64,000 bases of DNA from Bifidobacterium breve (GTDB lineage Bacteria; Actinomycetota; Thermoleophilia; Solirubrobacterales; Solirubrobacteraceae). The stretch covers positions 1 through 64,000 of the forward strand of contig CAMCVN010000007.1 of the NCBI GenBank assembly GCA_945881845.1, in the 5' to 3' direction. The translations under genes and the position numbers were made by a program. Every line of letters starts with the position of its first letter. Within the stretch, counting starts at the first letter, position 1. This document shows, piece after piece, positions 44,272 to 54,471 of the stretch. Below the pieces are notes generated by a model. The model saw nothing but the letters and a program-made list of their open reading frames with translations, made no database searches and was not told the origin of the DNA.

Positions 44272-46373
44272 TGCGCTGAAGCCAGCGGGGCGCTGGCCTT
44301 AATTGTTCCGCCCGCCGCCTCGACAAGCGGCCGCGTCTTCAGCAGCATCTCCTCGTACTCGGCCTCCGGGTCGGAGGCAGCGACGATCGCCCCTCCAGCG
44401 CCGATTGTTACGCCCTCAGGCGTTGACACAATCGTGCGGATAACGACGCTGAGGTCGGCGCTGCCGTTGACCGAGAGGTAACCGAGCGCGCCGGAGTAGA
44501 TGCCGCGCGGGCGATCCTCAAGCCGGTCGATGATCTCAAGTGTGCGCAGCTTCGGCGCACCGGTCATCGAGCCAGCAGGGAAGCAGGCACAGACGGCATC
44601 AAGCGCGCTGCTGCCTTGCCGCAGCTGCCCGCGGATGATCGAAACAAGCTGGTGAACGGTCGCGTAGCGCTCGACGACCATCAGCGCCGTCACGTGAACG
44701 CTGCCGAGCTCGCAGACACGCCCGAGGTCGTTGCGGACGAGGTCGGCGATCATCAGGTTTTCAGCACGCGTTTTCTCGTCGGCCTGCAGCGCCTCGGCGC
44801 GGCGCGCGTCCTCGACAGCGTCGCTGCTGCGCTCACAGGTTCCCTTAATCGGCTTCGATTCAACGACGCCTTCCGAGCTAACACTGAGAAAGCGTTCCGG
44901 CGATGAGCTCAGCACAGATAGCTCGCCAAAACGCAGCAGCGCCGCGTAAGGCGCCGGGTTACCGGCGCGCAGACGCCGGTAAGTCGCGAGCGGGTCGATC
45001 GCGTCCGGCGAGCTGAGCTCAGTCGTAAGACATACCTCGTAACTCTCGCCCTCTTGAATCAGGCGGCGTGACTGGGCGATCCGTTCGAGGTACTCGGATC
45101 GCTCCTCGCGCGCTCTGAAGACGGTCGGCGCGGGAGCAGGCGGCGCTGGGGGCGCCGCTTCAACGCCGAGCACGCGCAACGCCTCGGTTGTGCTCCTCAG
45201 CCACAGTTCAGCCGCCTCGGCTCCACCACCGTCGGCCAGAGCGAGCAGGTGGACGCGGCGCTCGTGGTGGTCGAAGGCAATCACGCGGTCGCAGAAGAGC
45301 AGCCCTGCGTCGGGCTGCTCCGAGCTATGTGTCTGTGTTGCGCCGCACTCGCCGCCAAGCTCGTATCCGAGATAACCGGCAAAGCCGCCGATGAAACCGA
45401 ATGGCAACTTCGGCCCTTCAGCCCGCAGCCGCTCAAGCTCGGCGGCGCAATAATCGAAGATCGAGCCCTGCTGCTCGCAGATAGTGCCGTCGCTCTGTTC
45501 GACGCGGATCGTCCGTGCTTCGCTGTCGGCGCTGACGATCTGGCCGAGCGGCCCATCGGCGGTTGCGATGAATGAAAAACGCGCGAGGCCAGGTTCGGCG
45601 CGCGCGCTGTCAAGCCAGACTGCGTGCTCGCGGTCGCCGTAGCGCTGCTCGAAGACGGTCTCCGGCTCGCACCACTCGCCGAGCCGCAGGTGGTGAACGG
45701 CGATCTTCGAGCGCTCGCGCGGCGGCGCTGGCGCTGGTGACGAGACGAGCGCCGCCGACGCTTTCGCTGGGCGCAGCTTCGCGAGCGGGCGCTCAAGTCG
45801 CATCAACGAGAGGTTGCGGAAGTTTTCGATCAGCTTCAGCCCGTCCTCAGTGCAGACCGACTCGGGGTGAAACTGGACGCCCCAGAGCGGCCGCTCGCGG
45901 TGCTCGAGTCCCATCACCACGCCACCTCGGCTGCGCGCAATGACGCGCAGCTGCTGGGGCACTTCGCTGACGACCAGCGAGTGGTAGCGGACGGCCATGA
46001 AGGGCTGCGGCAATCCGGCAAAGAGCCCCTCCTGCTCGTGCTGCACAGCGCTGAGGCGGCCGTGGAAGAGCTCGCGCGCGTAATCGATCTTGCCGCCGCA
46101 AACATGCGCCAAGGCCTGGTGACCAAGGCAGACGCCTAGCACCGGAATCCCCGACTGGTCGAGCGCCGCGAGAGAGATTCCCACGTCACGGGCGCGCTCT
46201 GGTCGCCCCGGCCCCGGTGAGATCACGACGTTGTCGAACTGCTCGCTGGCCAGCAAGTCGCCCCAACTTGCCTCGTCGTTACGAACGACGAGCGGCTCTA
46301 CCCCATTCACCTCTCCGAGCAGATGGAAGAGGTTGTAGGTGTAGGAGTCGTAATTGTCGATTAGCAGCGTGCG
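44268..46373 (-). CDS. pabAB: Aminodeoxychorismate synthase, PabA-PabB fusion
   Basis: MRTLLIDNYDSYTYNLFHLL, GVCLGHQALAHVCGG (GATase I), PIKGTCERSSD, AVCACFPAGSMTGAPKLRTLEIID. Confidence 0.9.
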   Translation of the reverse strand, partial: RTLLIDNYDSYTYNLFHLLGEVNGVEPLVVRNDEASWGDLLASEQFDNVVISPGPGRPERARDVGISLAALDQSGIPVLGVCLGHQALAHVCGGKIDYARELFHGRLSAVQHEQEGLFAGLPQPFMAVRYHSLVVSEVPQQLRVIARSRGGVVMGLEHRERPLWGVQFHPESVCTEDGLKLIENFRNLSLMRLERPLAKLRPAKASAALVSSPAPAPPRERSKIAVHHLRLGEWCEPETVFEQRYGDREHAVWLDSARAEPGLARFSFIATADGPLGQIVSADSEARTIRVEQSDGTICEQQGSIFDYCAAELERLRAEGPKLPFGFIGGFAGYLGYELGGECGATQTHSSEQPDAGLLFCDRVIAFDHHERRVHLLALADGGGAEAAELWLRSTTEALRVLGVEAAPPAPPAPAPTVFRAREERSEYLERIAQSRRLIQEGESYEVCLTTELSSPDAIDPLATYRRLRAGNPAPYAALLRFGELSVLSSSPERFLSVSSEGVVESKPIKGTCERSSDAVEDARRAEALQADEKTRAENLMIADLVRNDLGRVCELGSVHVTALMVVERYATVHQLVSIIRGQLRQGSSALDAVCACFPAGSMTGAPKLRTLEIIDRLEDRPRGIYSGALGYLSVNGSADLSVVIRTIVSTPEGVTIGAGGAIVAASDPEAEYEEMLLKTRPLVEAAGGTIKASAPLASAQ

Positions 46374-46459
46374 CATCGGTTCCCGCGGCGCCACGACGGC
46401 CTTTCGTGGCAGGTCTTGAGTAGCAAGCAGAGCCTAACGTGATTCCGCGACGAAGCGCC

Positions 46460-47221
46460 TCAGCGGCTCGCTCCGCCGGGCGGGTTTGGCCAGCCACGTG
46501 CGATCGTGACCGGCGTGCCTGCCTTGGCGAACCTTGCCAGCAGCTTCAGGGCCGAATTGCTGAGGCGAACGCAGCCGTGTGAGCGGGCGCTACCGAGCGG
46601 GTCTGCCAGCAGCGAGCCGGCGCGACCGTGGATCGCGATTCGCCCCGGGCCGCCGTCGTAGCTCCGGAGAACGTTTGAGAAGGCCGTGAGGTGAAGCGCG
46701 AATGGGCCGATGTTTGAGCCGCGCGGCGACTGGGCGCGCTCGTAGATCGCGAAGATGCCTCGCGGAGTTGGAGTTGCAGCTTTGCCAATGACGACCCGCG
46801 TGGTGAAGATAATCTTGCCGGCAACTCGCAGGCGCAGCTTGCGTGCGCGTAGCGAGATTTCAACCCGCGAGCTCGTCGTTAAGATCCGCGCGTGGTCGGC
46901 GAGGATCCATCCCGATGAACCGTTCGGGCGAATCGGCAGCATCAACTTCAGCCAGAGCCGCCCGCTGGCGTCGCGCTTCGACGCCGCGATCAGCAGCACG
47001 GCACGGCTACCGGTCCACGACGTGTCAGCGCGGGCCGTTGCCACAGCTTTTCCGCCGCCTGGCTTGGCGTAAACCGGAGCGTCGTTCAGCAGCGTCGCGG
47101 TTGAGGCGAGCCGGCTACTGGGCGCCGGCGGATCGCCGGCGACAGGCGAAGCCAGCGCAGAGGCCGGAGCGGCTAGGCAAACCAGGGCAGCGCTGAGCGC
47201 GACCCTGCCGGCGCGGCTCAT
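46460..47221 (-). CDS. L,D-transpeptidase (YkuD family), secreted
   Basis: IAIHGRAGSLLADPLGSARSHGCVRLSN catalytic HxxxxxxxSHGCxR motif. Confidence 0.92.
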   Translation of the reverse strand: MSRAGRVALSAALVCLAAPASALASPVAGDPPAPSSRLASTATLLNDAPVYAKPGGGKAVATARADTSWTGSRAVLLIAASKRDASGRLWLKLMLPIRPNGSSGWILADHARILTTSSRVEISLRARKLRLRVAGKIIFTTRVVIGKAATPTPRGIFAIYERAQSPRGSNIGPFALHLTAFSNVLRSYDGGPGRIAIHGRAGSLLADPLGSARSHGCVRLSNSALKLLARFAKAGTPVTIARGWPNPPGGASR

Positions 47222-50200
47222 CCGGTGATACCGCCGCCACTCGGCGAGAGGCGGGTGGCGCCGGATACGGAAGTGACGTTAGAGCCACTGGCCGTTGCCC
47301 TCGGCCTCGTTGTGCCTCCTGATTTCACTATCGCAATGTAGCTGACCGTCTTCGCGGTCGCGGCACTTGCCGCGCTGAAAGCCTTGGCGCCCTTTGAAGC
47401 GATCCCTGGTGCAAGGTTGCCGACGGCCCAGCAGACTATTCCCTTGGTCTTGCGGCCGCCGCCCCCAGCACTCACAAAGCGCAGCGGCGACGGAAGCTTC
47501 GAGCAGACGAGCACCGAATTGGCAAAAGCCTTCGAACGGTTACGGACCTTGAAGCTAATCCGCACCTTGCTGCCAACGCTCGGGTGCGCGTTCGAGGTCG
47601 CGGCGCTGATCGAAATCCTTGACCTGTCGACCTCGACGAAAGCGTTGCTGCTCTCGGAGTTGGTCGGTCGACCTTCGGCCTCGGCGTAAACGCTGTTTGT
47701 TACATCCCCGCCCGGAACCATCAGCTTCAGCCTGATCGTCGCCTTTGCGCCCTCTTTGAGCGTTCCAAGGCTGCACTTGAGCCCGCTGCACTTGCCTTGG
47801 CTGGGCGTTATCGAAACGAGCTTGTAGCTGCCCTTTGGAACGTCCTTAAGGTCAACGCTCGCGGCGGTAGCGCTGCCGCTGTTGGTGACCGTGATCAGAT
47901 AGCTGATCGGCGCTGACGAATGCGGGTCAACGGTCGTCAGCGTCTTCGAGATTGAGAGATAGGCACCGTCCTTGCCGCCGCTGATCTCAATCGAAGCGCT
48001 GGCGCTGTTGTTCTTTTCGTTCTTGTCGCGCTCAGCGCCCGGAACGAGGTCGGCGCTGTTGGTCATCGTTGAGTTTGGCTGGGCGCTCGATACCTTGGCC
48101 GTGATCTGAACGATCGCCGTGCCTCCAGGGACAATGTCGCCGAGCGGGCAGGTGACCTTTCGCTCGACGATCTTGCATCCCTTGGCGTCGGTCGAATAGG
48201 CCGCGGTCGGCGTCATCCCTTGAGGCAAATCGTCAACGATTTCGGCGCCGGTCGAAGTTGAGGGACCTGCGTTAGCGACCGTTAGCGTGAATGTGAGGCT
48301 GCCGCCAGGCGCAAGGCTCGCGGCGCTCGCGGTCTTCGTAATCGAAAGTTCCGCTACCGGCGCAGCGACAAGCGGAGTGATGTCGGTGTTGTTGCTTGAA
48401 ACCGGGTCATCAACGCTGGTACTGACCGATGCCGTGACTTGCTTCTGCGAGTTGTCGGCTGAATCTGAGACCCGCACCCGGATCGTCGTGACCGCCGAAG
48501 CAGCGTTGGCAATCGTGCCCAGCGCGCAGGTGACCGTCTGCCCGGAGATCGTGCAGCCCGCCGGTGCGGCAATCGGAGTCATCTGCGACGGGATCGTCGC
48601 GATCAGCTGAGAATTGGCCGCTGCGGTAGGCCCATTGTTTGTTGTCGTGAAGACGAACTCGCCATCGTCTCCAGCCTCAATCTCGGCTGGCCCATTGACC
48701 TTGGCGGCTAGATCGGCTGCCGGCGTAACGGTGACGGTTGCCTCGTCGGCGTTGTTCGACGGGTTCGGATCGTCGGTCAGCGAGGAAACCTCAGCGCGGT
48801 TGACCGACTTGCGGTCGGCCGCGGCAACGTCGGCAAGGGGGCTTGCGGTGATCGTCACGCTGCGCTGAGCGGACGCTGCCGTGCTGCCGCTCCAGAGGCA
48901 TGAGATCTCCTGCGCGGTCCGCGTGCAGGCGCCGCCGGACGATGGAGTCGCGACAGCCGAGCCTGCGTCGATCGCGTCCGGAAGGCTGTCCTGCACCTGC
49001 ACGTTGCTGGCCGGTCCGGGGCCGTTGTTGGTCGCGGTCAGCGTGTAAGTGATCGGGTCTCCGGGGTTGGCGACAGCGACTGAGGCCGACTTCGTTAGCG
49101 CCAAGTCGGCCAACGGGCGGACTTCAACGGAAGCGGTGTCGGTCGGCGGACTTGAAGTCACGTCCGAGTTGGCAGTGGCAGAGTTCGTCACAGTTGTGCC
49201 AGCAATCGAATCTTGGGCTCGCGCACGGATCGTGATCCCCACCTCGCCGTTGACTGCCAGCGTGCCGAGAGCGCAGCTGACCGTCGTAGTGCCGCTCGCC
49301 CCGGCCGCAGAGCTGCAGCTGCCAGCCGTCGAAGTGGCAGAGACGAAGTCGAGCCCGGCTGGGAGCGTGTCGACAACCGTCGTGCCGGTTCCCGCCGAGG
49401 GGCCGCTGTTGCGGGCCAGCAGGTTGAAGGTCACGAGCGAGCCAGCGCTCACTTCGCTCTCTTCGACCGACTTGTTGAGCACGAGCGTCGCCAGCGGCGC
49501 CAACGGCACGCCGGCCGTTGAGGCGTCATTGAGGAGCGCTGGACTATTTGAATCGGTCGGCTGACCGCCGCCTGAAACGCTGCCGGTGTTGAGCACCGAA
49601 CTGCCGAGCGTGTAATTGGCGACGACCGTTATCGGTGGGTACGACGCACCCGGCGCCAGCACGTCGGAGCGCGTGCAAGGCGAGAGCGAGCTGGGGCAGC
49701 TCCAGCCGCTGCCAGACATCGTGTAAGCGCCGGTAAACCCGCCGCCCCTGACATCGCCGACCGTGACCGTGCCGACCGTCGGCAGCGTCCCTTGATTAGA
49801 GACTGTGAGGGCGAAGGTGTACGCACCGCCAGCAGAGCTAGTGATCGTCTTGACGATTCCCGGATCCGGGTAGGTGACGGTCGTCTCGGCCGAGGCTACG
49901 GTCGAGATTGGCAGGCCGAGATCAGGTGAGACGAAATTCAGCGTGGCCGTGTTGGTAACCACGTCGCCGAGCGGACGATCAGCGTTGATCGTCGCGTCGA
50001 ACGTCACGCTGGCCGACGCGCCGGACGCCAGCGTTCCGCCATCGGTGGATGTTGCTCCGCTGCCAAGCCTTGCTGTAATTGTGCCGCCTACGTTGGTCGC
50101 GTTACCGCTGCCGGACGAGACTGATGGGCCGGCGCTAAGCGTGAGCGCTCCCGGGATTGGATCGGTGAGCTGGACGTTCGTTGCGTTCGCAGCGCCATTG

Positions 50201-51375
50201 TTGGTCGCCGTCATTGTGTAGCGAACTGTGGCGCCGGGCTCAGCCGCGCCGCCGCCTACGATCTCTGCCGTCTTTGTCAGCGCGACGTTCGGCGAGAAGA
50301 GCTCGGTAGCAAAGGTGATCGCCTGCGGCAGGTAAGTGTCACCGGTCGTCTTCGCCTTCAGAATTGCTGTCGTCGCGCCATTGCCGAGGATGCCATCGGC
50401 GGCAAAGAAGCTCGAGTCGTAGCCGAGCTGATTCTTCCAGTCGGGGCTCTTGGTCGTGACGAGCGATCCAAGGTTTGCAATCGTTGAGTTCTCAGTGTTG
50501 TTGTCAGGGTGGACCGCGTCGACAAGGCGCTGGTCGTTGAGCGTCAGATAATCACCGGTCACGCCAGCGTCGCCCTCGTAGGCAACAACACCAACTGCTG
50601 TCTTCACGGCGCCGCTTGAAGGCGTTTTGAAGCCGGTCAGCGGAATCTCTACGAGCGCCTGGCCAGCGACTTTGAGAAAGCCATCGGAGACCGCGAGGTT
50701 GCGGAGCGGCTCATCCGCGTCGGCGTAGGCGACGACAAGCGTCCAGCCAGCGGAGCGATTGCCTCCTGTGCCGGCCTGAACGTTGGCGACCGTGTAAGCA
50801 CCCGGCCCAGCAGCCCGAACCAGCGAGGTTACGTCGGCGAAGGCGCCGTACTCCTTGGTCGTAGTTTGATCGGCGGTGCTGGCGGTAACGGCGGTCGAAA
50901 TCGATGCGCCCGGTGCAGTTAGAAGCACTTGACCTATTGCTGCAGCGTTAGGCGCAGCTGTTGGCGCCCCGACGAAACCGTTTGTGCCTTTGATCACGTC
51001 ACCGCGGCTCGTGTCGGCAGTCCAGTAAAGGCCAGCGAAGAGAACCTCGTAACCGCTCGGAAGCACAAGGTCCGCGCTCGACGAGTTAAAGGTCGAGGGA
51101 TCACTGTCAACGTCGAGCATCCGCATGTCCAGCGAGTTGTTGTTGCGGGCGTTTAGCCCAGCGCGGGCCTGGTTGCACTGTGTATTGAGGCCGGCGTCCA
51201 CGGTGTTCGTGGGGCACTGCAAGAGAGTGTTTGCCGCAGCCGTGATCTGACCATTGACGTTGGTCGAGAAACGCGGCGCAAACGGTCGCTCAGCGGCGTT
51301 GGCTGCTGCCAGCGGCAGAAGAGCGAGCAGGATTGTTGTGAGAGTTACGATCTTTTTGGTCATTGAGTCAAACAC
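47218..51375 (-). CDS. Large secreted DUF11-repeat protein (1385 aa)
   Basis: Signal peptide; many ADLxLTKSASxxxxxPGDxITYTLTATNNGPxxATNVQVxDxLP units. Confidence 0.9.
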   Translation of the reverse strand: MFDSMTKKIVTLTTILLALLPLAAANAAERPFAPRFSTNVNGQITAAANTLLQCPTNTVDAGLNTQCNQARAGLNARNNNSLDMRMLDVDSDPSTFNSSSADLVLPSGYEVLFAGLYWTADTSRGDVIKGTNGFVGAPTAAPNAAAIGQVLLTAPGASISTAVTASTADQTTTKEYGAFADVTSLVRAAGPGAYTVANVQAGTGGNRSAGWTLVVAYADADEPLRNLAVSDGFLKVAGQALVEIPLTGFKTPSSGAVKTAVGVVAYEGDAGVTGDYLTLNDQRLVDAVHPDNNTENSTIANLGSLVTTKSPDWKNQLGYDSSFFAADGILGNGATTAILKAKTTGDTYLPQAITFATELFSPNVALTKTAEIVGGGAAEPGATVRYTMTATNNGAANATNVQLTDPIPGALTLSAGPSVSSGSGNATNVGGTITARLGSGATSTDGGTLASGASASVTFDATINADRPLGDVVTNTATLNFVSPDLGLPISTVASAETTVTYPDPGIVKTITSSAGGAYTFALTVSNQGTLPTVGTVTVGDVRGGGFTGAYTMSGSGWSCPSSLSPCTRSDVLAPGASYPPITVVANYTLGSSVLNTGSVSGGGQPTDSNSPALLNDASTAGVPLAPLATLVLNKSVEESEVSAGSLVTFNLLARNSGPSAGTGTTVVDTLPAGLDFVSATSTAGSCSSAAGASGTTTVSCALGTLAVNGEVGITIRARAQDSIAGTTVTNSATANSDVTSSPPTDTASVEVRPLADLALTKSASVAVANPGDPITYTLTATNNGPGPASNVQVQDSLPDAIDAGSAVATPSSGGACTRTAQEISCLWSGSTAASAQRSVTITASPLADVAAADRKSVNRAEVSSLTDDPNPSNNADEATVTVTPAADLAAKVNGPAEIEAGDDGEFVFTTTNNGPTAAANSQLIATIPSQMTPIAAPAGCTISGQTVTCALGTIANAASAVTTIRVRVSDSADNSQKQVTASVSTSVDDPVSSNNTDITPLVAAPVAELSITKTASAASLAPGGSLTFTLTVANAGPSTSTGAEIVDDLPQGMTPTAAYSTDAKGCKIVERKVTCPLGDIVPGGTAIVQITAKVSSAQPNSTMTNSADLVPGAERDKNEKNNSASASIEISGGKDGAYLSISKTLTTVDPHSSAPISYLITVTNSGSATAASVDLKDVPKGSYKLVSITPSQGKCSGLKCSLGTLKEGAKATIRLKLMVPGGDVTNSVYAEAEGRPTNSESSNAFVEVDRSRISISAATSNAHPSVGSKVRISFKVRNRSKAFANSVLVCSKLPSPLRFVSAGGGGRKTKGIVCWAVGNLAPGIASKGAKAFSAASAATAKTVSYIAIVKSGGTTRPRATASGSNVTSVSGATRLSPSGGGITG

Positions 51376-51453
51376 AATAACTCTTGCCGAGAGCTATTGG
51401 AATCAGAACTTTAGAGCAGTTCAGCTAGCTGCCGCCTCAGTACCCTCTGCCCG

Positions 51454-52236
51454 ATGAGCGCCCTCGATCCAGCCCTGATCCACGCCTTAAACGTCCGCCT
51501 AGTCGACCATGACGAGATCGGCATCAGCCCGGCCGACCACGCTGTGGTTCAGGTCTCGACGATCGCCGCGCTGCTGGACCGCCAATACGACGGCGACGCC
51601 ACGATCGGTGAACTTCTTACCGCTGGGGATTTGGGCGTTGGCACGCTCAACGGGCTCGACGGCGAACTGATCATCGTTGACGGCGAGGCCTGGCAGGCGC
51701 CGGCGGAAGAGCCGGTGCGCCGCGTTGCTGACGATGAGCTCACGCCCTTCGCTGTCGTGACGCGCTTCATCACCGACGAGATCGTCGAGATTGAAGCTCC
51801 GCTCGAGCACGCAGAGCTGATCGCGCTGATGGAGCAACATGCGCCGCCGAAGAGCGGCTGCGACGCGGTGCGGATCGACGGCATCTTCCCCGCGCTCCAC
51901 CTCCGCTCAGTCCACGGGCAGACGAAGCCCTACCCCGCGTTTGAGCAGATCGCGGCCAACCAAACCGAATGGCACTACGAGAACCTGCGCGGCACGGTCG
52001 TAGGCTTCCGCTTCCCTCACGCCGCCGACTCAGTCGAGATGGCCGGCCACCACCTGCACTTCATCAGCGACGACCGCAGCAAGGCAGGCCACGTGCTCGA
52101 ATGCTCTGCTGGACCGGCGACGCTAAGGATTGAAACCGTTCGCGAGATGCGCCTTGAACTACCGCCTGGGGTAGAACTTCCCGGCCCAGACGAGCGGCCG
52201 AGCGAGCAGCGCCTACGCGAGGTTGAGGGCGGTTAG
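51454..52236 (+). CDS. budA: Acetolactate decarboxylase
   Basis: VSTIAALLDRQYDGDATIGELLTAGDLGVGTLNGLDGELIIVDGEAW; GFRFPHAADSVEMAGHHLHFISDDRSKAGHVLE. Confidence 0.9.
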   Translation: MSALDPALIHALNVRLVDHDEIGISPADHAVVQVSTIAALLDRQYDGDATIGELLTAGDLGVGTLNGLDGELIIVDGEAWQAPAEEPVRRVADDELTPFAVVTRFITDEIVEIEAPLEHAELIALMEQHAPPKSGCDAVRIDGIFPALHLRSVHGQTKPYPAFEQIAANQTEWHYENLRGTVVGFRFPHAADSVEMAGHHLHFISDDRSKAGHVLECSAGPATLRIETVREMRLELPPGVELPGPDERPSEQRLREVEGG

Positions 52237-52247
52237 CTCGCAACGAA

Positions 52248-53843
52248 CTACTTGGCAGCGACTGGCGACTTGCCGTTCCAGCCGCTCCAGAGCGTGCGCG
52301 GGAACCCGGTGACTTTTGGGTGTGCCGCAAAACCGGCAGGCTTGACCGCGAGGCTGCGTGAAATCGTGCGCAGAAGGTCATAGTGATCAAAGCTCCCCTC
52401 GACCGTTGTTCCACCTTTGATCAGCGGCGAAAGCATTAGGGCGCCAACGCGACCGCCGCCAGCGGTGGCCTGATCATCGCCATACCACGGTCGGTCGGAG
52501 CAGCAGGCGCTGTTGTCAACGTACTCGCCACTTGACGCCGACTGGTCAGCAGTAATGATGATCGCCCCGCCAGCCTTGTAGGCCTTGGACGCCATTATCG
52601 CCGTTACGGTTCGCCGCAAGAACTGGTTGGCAGGGCCAACCCCCGCGGGCTGGCCGGGAGCGCATGGAGTGCTACTGGCATTCTCGCAAGGGCCTGGGAA
52701 AATGAACGAAAGGCCAGCTGCTGAATTACCTGCTGCCAGATCCGTCCCAATCTGCGACGGGCTGCGGACACGATCAGCGCAGTTTGAGGCTTTCGTGAAC
52801 GACTCGAAGACTGGGAACGGAATCGGCCCCGTCTCCAGCGGCATGCCAACGACTGGTGACTGGCAGATTTCAGCTGCTCCGCCCGGCAGCCGGTCTGTAA
52901 CTCCGGCATAAAGTCGAGACTGCCGCTTCGCGACTCTCACGCGATCGAGGACCGTGTTGTAACTGGCGCCGTAGCCGCAGCCGCTACCAACTGCCTGTTC
53001 GTAGTCATCGGTGTCGCTGCCAGCAATCTGCTCAAAGGACGGGCAGCCGAGCCGTGTCTGCGCCGTTGCGCCTTGGCCGCTCACCAAGGCGATTGTGTTC
53101 GCTAGCTGACCACGCGTCACAGCAAAAAGGTCCGGAATCAAAACCCCTTTCTTTGTCAGGGTTGTCGCGAGATAAGGAGCCTCGGCGCTGGCCTTGGCTG
53201 TCGCTGCCCCACCAACGTCGTAGAGCTGCTCGAAGCTCTGGTCTGAAAGGACGATCGTCCAGACGCTGGTCAATGCCGGCGTTAGATACGGGTCTGGTTC
53301 ATCGCCGCCGCCGCCACTGCCGCCACCACCGCCACCGCCCGAACTGGGCGACTCGGTGACCGTCGTGTAGTCGGTTGTCGAAGTCTCTTCCAGCAAGAGG
53401 TCGGTTGAGGCCGTCTCCTCGGGCAATGCACCCAAATCTGTCGCTGAGCCGCTGTCTGGAGATAGCGGGCTGCTGGCATCAGCGCTGCTTGAGGGCGAGC
53501 CAGCCAGCAGGTATTGGTTTTGCGAACCGCCGTTCATCGATGCCGCGCCCGCCCAGGCACCAAGCCCAAGCACGAACGCAAAGACAACTACAGCGAGTTG
53601 GAGCGAAACCTCGAGCCCTGGCAGGAGGACCAACCGGCGACCTCCCAGGAGGCTTGCGCGGCCGGTCACGCTCGGCGGCGCCATTGGCGCTACCGCTGCA
53701 GCGGCCAATAGCTGCGCGGGATCATGGCCAACGCCGGCATGCTTTGCACCGCAACTGAGACAGTAACTTTGGTCAGCAGCGAGAGCTGAGCCACAACCGG
53801 CACAGTTTTCGGGAACTGGAGGGGTGTCAGGAAACTGGCTCAA
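52248..53843 (-). CDS. Zinc-ribbon, membrane-anchored phosphoesterase (PF04185-like)
   Basis: CAGCGSALAADQSYCLSCGA N-terminus, TM, then VWTIVLSDQSFEQLYD ... GAIIITADQ. Confidence 0.75.
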   Translation of the reverse strand: MSQFPDTPPVPENCAGCGSALAADQSYCLSCGAKHAGVGHDPAQLLAAAAVAPMAPPSVTGRASLLGGRRLVLLPGLEVSLQLAVVVFAFVLGLGAWAGAASMNGGSQNQYLLAGSPSSSADASSPLSPDSGSATDLGALPEETASTDLLLEETSTTDYTTVTESPSSGGGGGGGSGGGGDEPDPYLTPALTSVWTIVLSDQSFEQLYDVGGAATAKASAEAPYLATTLTKKGVLIPDLFAVTRGQLANTIALVSGQGATAQTRLGCPSFEQIAGSDTDDYEQAVGSGCGYGASYNTVLDRVRVAKRQSRLYAGVTDRLPGGAAEICQSPVVGMPLETGPIPFPVFESFTKASNCADRVRSPSQIGTDLAAGNSAAGLSFIFPGPCENASSTPCAPGQPAGVGPANQFLRRTVTAIMASKAYKAGGAIIITADQSASSGEYVDNSACCSDRPWYGDDQATAGGGRVGALMLSPLIKGGTTVEGSFDHYDLLRTISRSLAVKPAGFAAHPKVTGFPRTLWSGWNGKSPVAAK

Positions 53844-53913
53844 TCTAGTACCTCACAGTGAAGGCCGAACAGGGCAATCGTGTGAAAATGATGCAAACAG
53901 AGCTTCGCGTCGC

Positions 53914-54471
53914 TCAGTGCGCGGTCTGCTGAAATCCAATTAGCTGCGCGCCACAGGACCAGCAGTAGACAGCGCCGCGACTGTGAGGAGCACGGCAGCT
54001 TGGGCATTCACCGGCCGCGCCTCCCTCGTTGAGACGGAGTAGTCGCTCGCTTTCCGCGAGCTCAGCATCGACTTCTTGAAGCCTCGAAGCCATCCGGATC
54101 AGGACGTCGAGCCGGAAGTGATCGCGGATCGCCATTTCGTATGTCAGCCCGCCGAGATCCCACTGGAGGTCGGCAAGTTGACGCGAAAGTTCCGCCTGCC
54201 GAGCGCGTAAGGCGCCAAGGTCTGCGCCTGGCCTCGTCGGCGGCAATGGAGCGCCGGTACCACTGGGGCCAACCGCGGGAGCCATCGGCTGACCCGCCGC
54301 GGGAGGGTCAGGGATCACCGCTGGCGAGAGTGCTGATGGTTGAGCTTGCTGGGCAGAGACTGAGCTCGGCGTGACCGGCACAGGGCCGGGAGGTGGAACC
54401 GGTGGCACGCTTGCCACAGGGAGCGCGTCGCCTGCGCGCGATCGGGGGAATAGCCGGTCGACGATGCTCAC
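53914..54471 (-). CDS. Zinc-ribbon hypothetical protein
   Basis: C-terminal CPSCRAPHSRGAVYCWSCGAQL. Confidence 0.75.
   Translation of the reverse strand: MSIVDRLFPRSRAGDALPVASVPPVPPPGPVPVTPSSVSAQQAQPSALSPAVIPDPPAAGQPMAPAVGPSGTGAPLPPTRPGADLGALRARQAELSRQLADLQWDLGGLTYEMAIRDHFRLDVLIRMASRLQEVDAELAESERLLRLNEGGAAGECPSCRAPHSRGAVYCWSCGAQLIGFQQTAH

Noticed and set aside
47218-51375. CRISPR-like or satellite array suspicion in the repeated DUF11 region
   Set aside because: Repeats are degenerate protein-domain repeats in one long ORF, without constant short repeats and unique spacers
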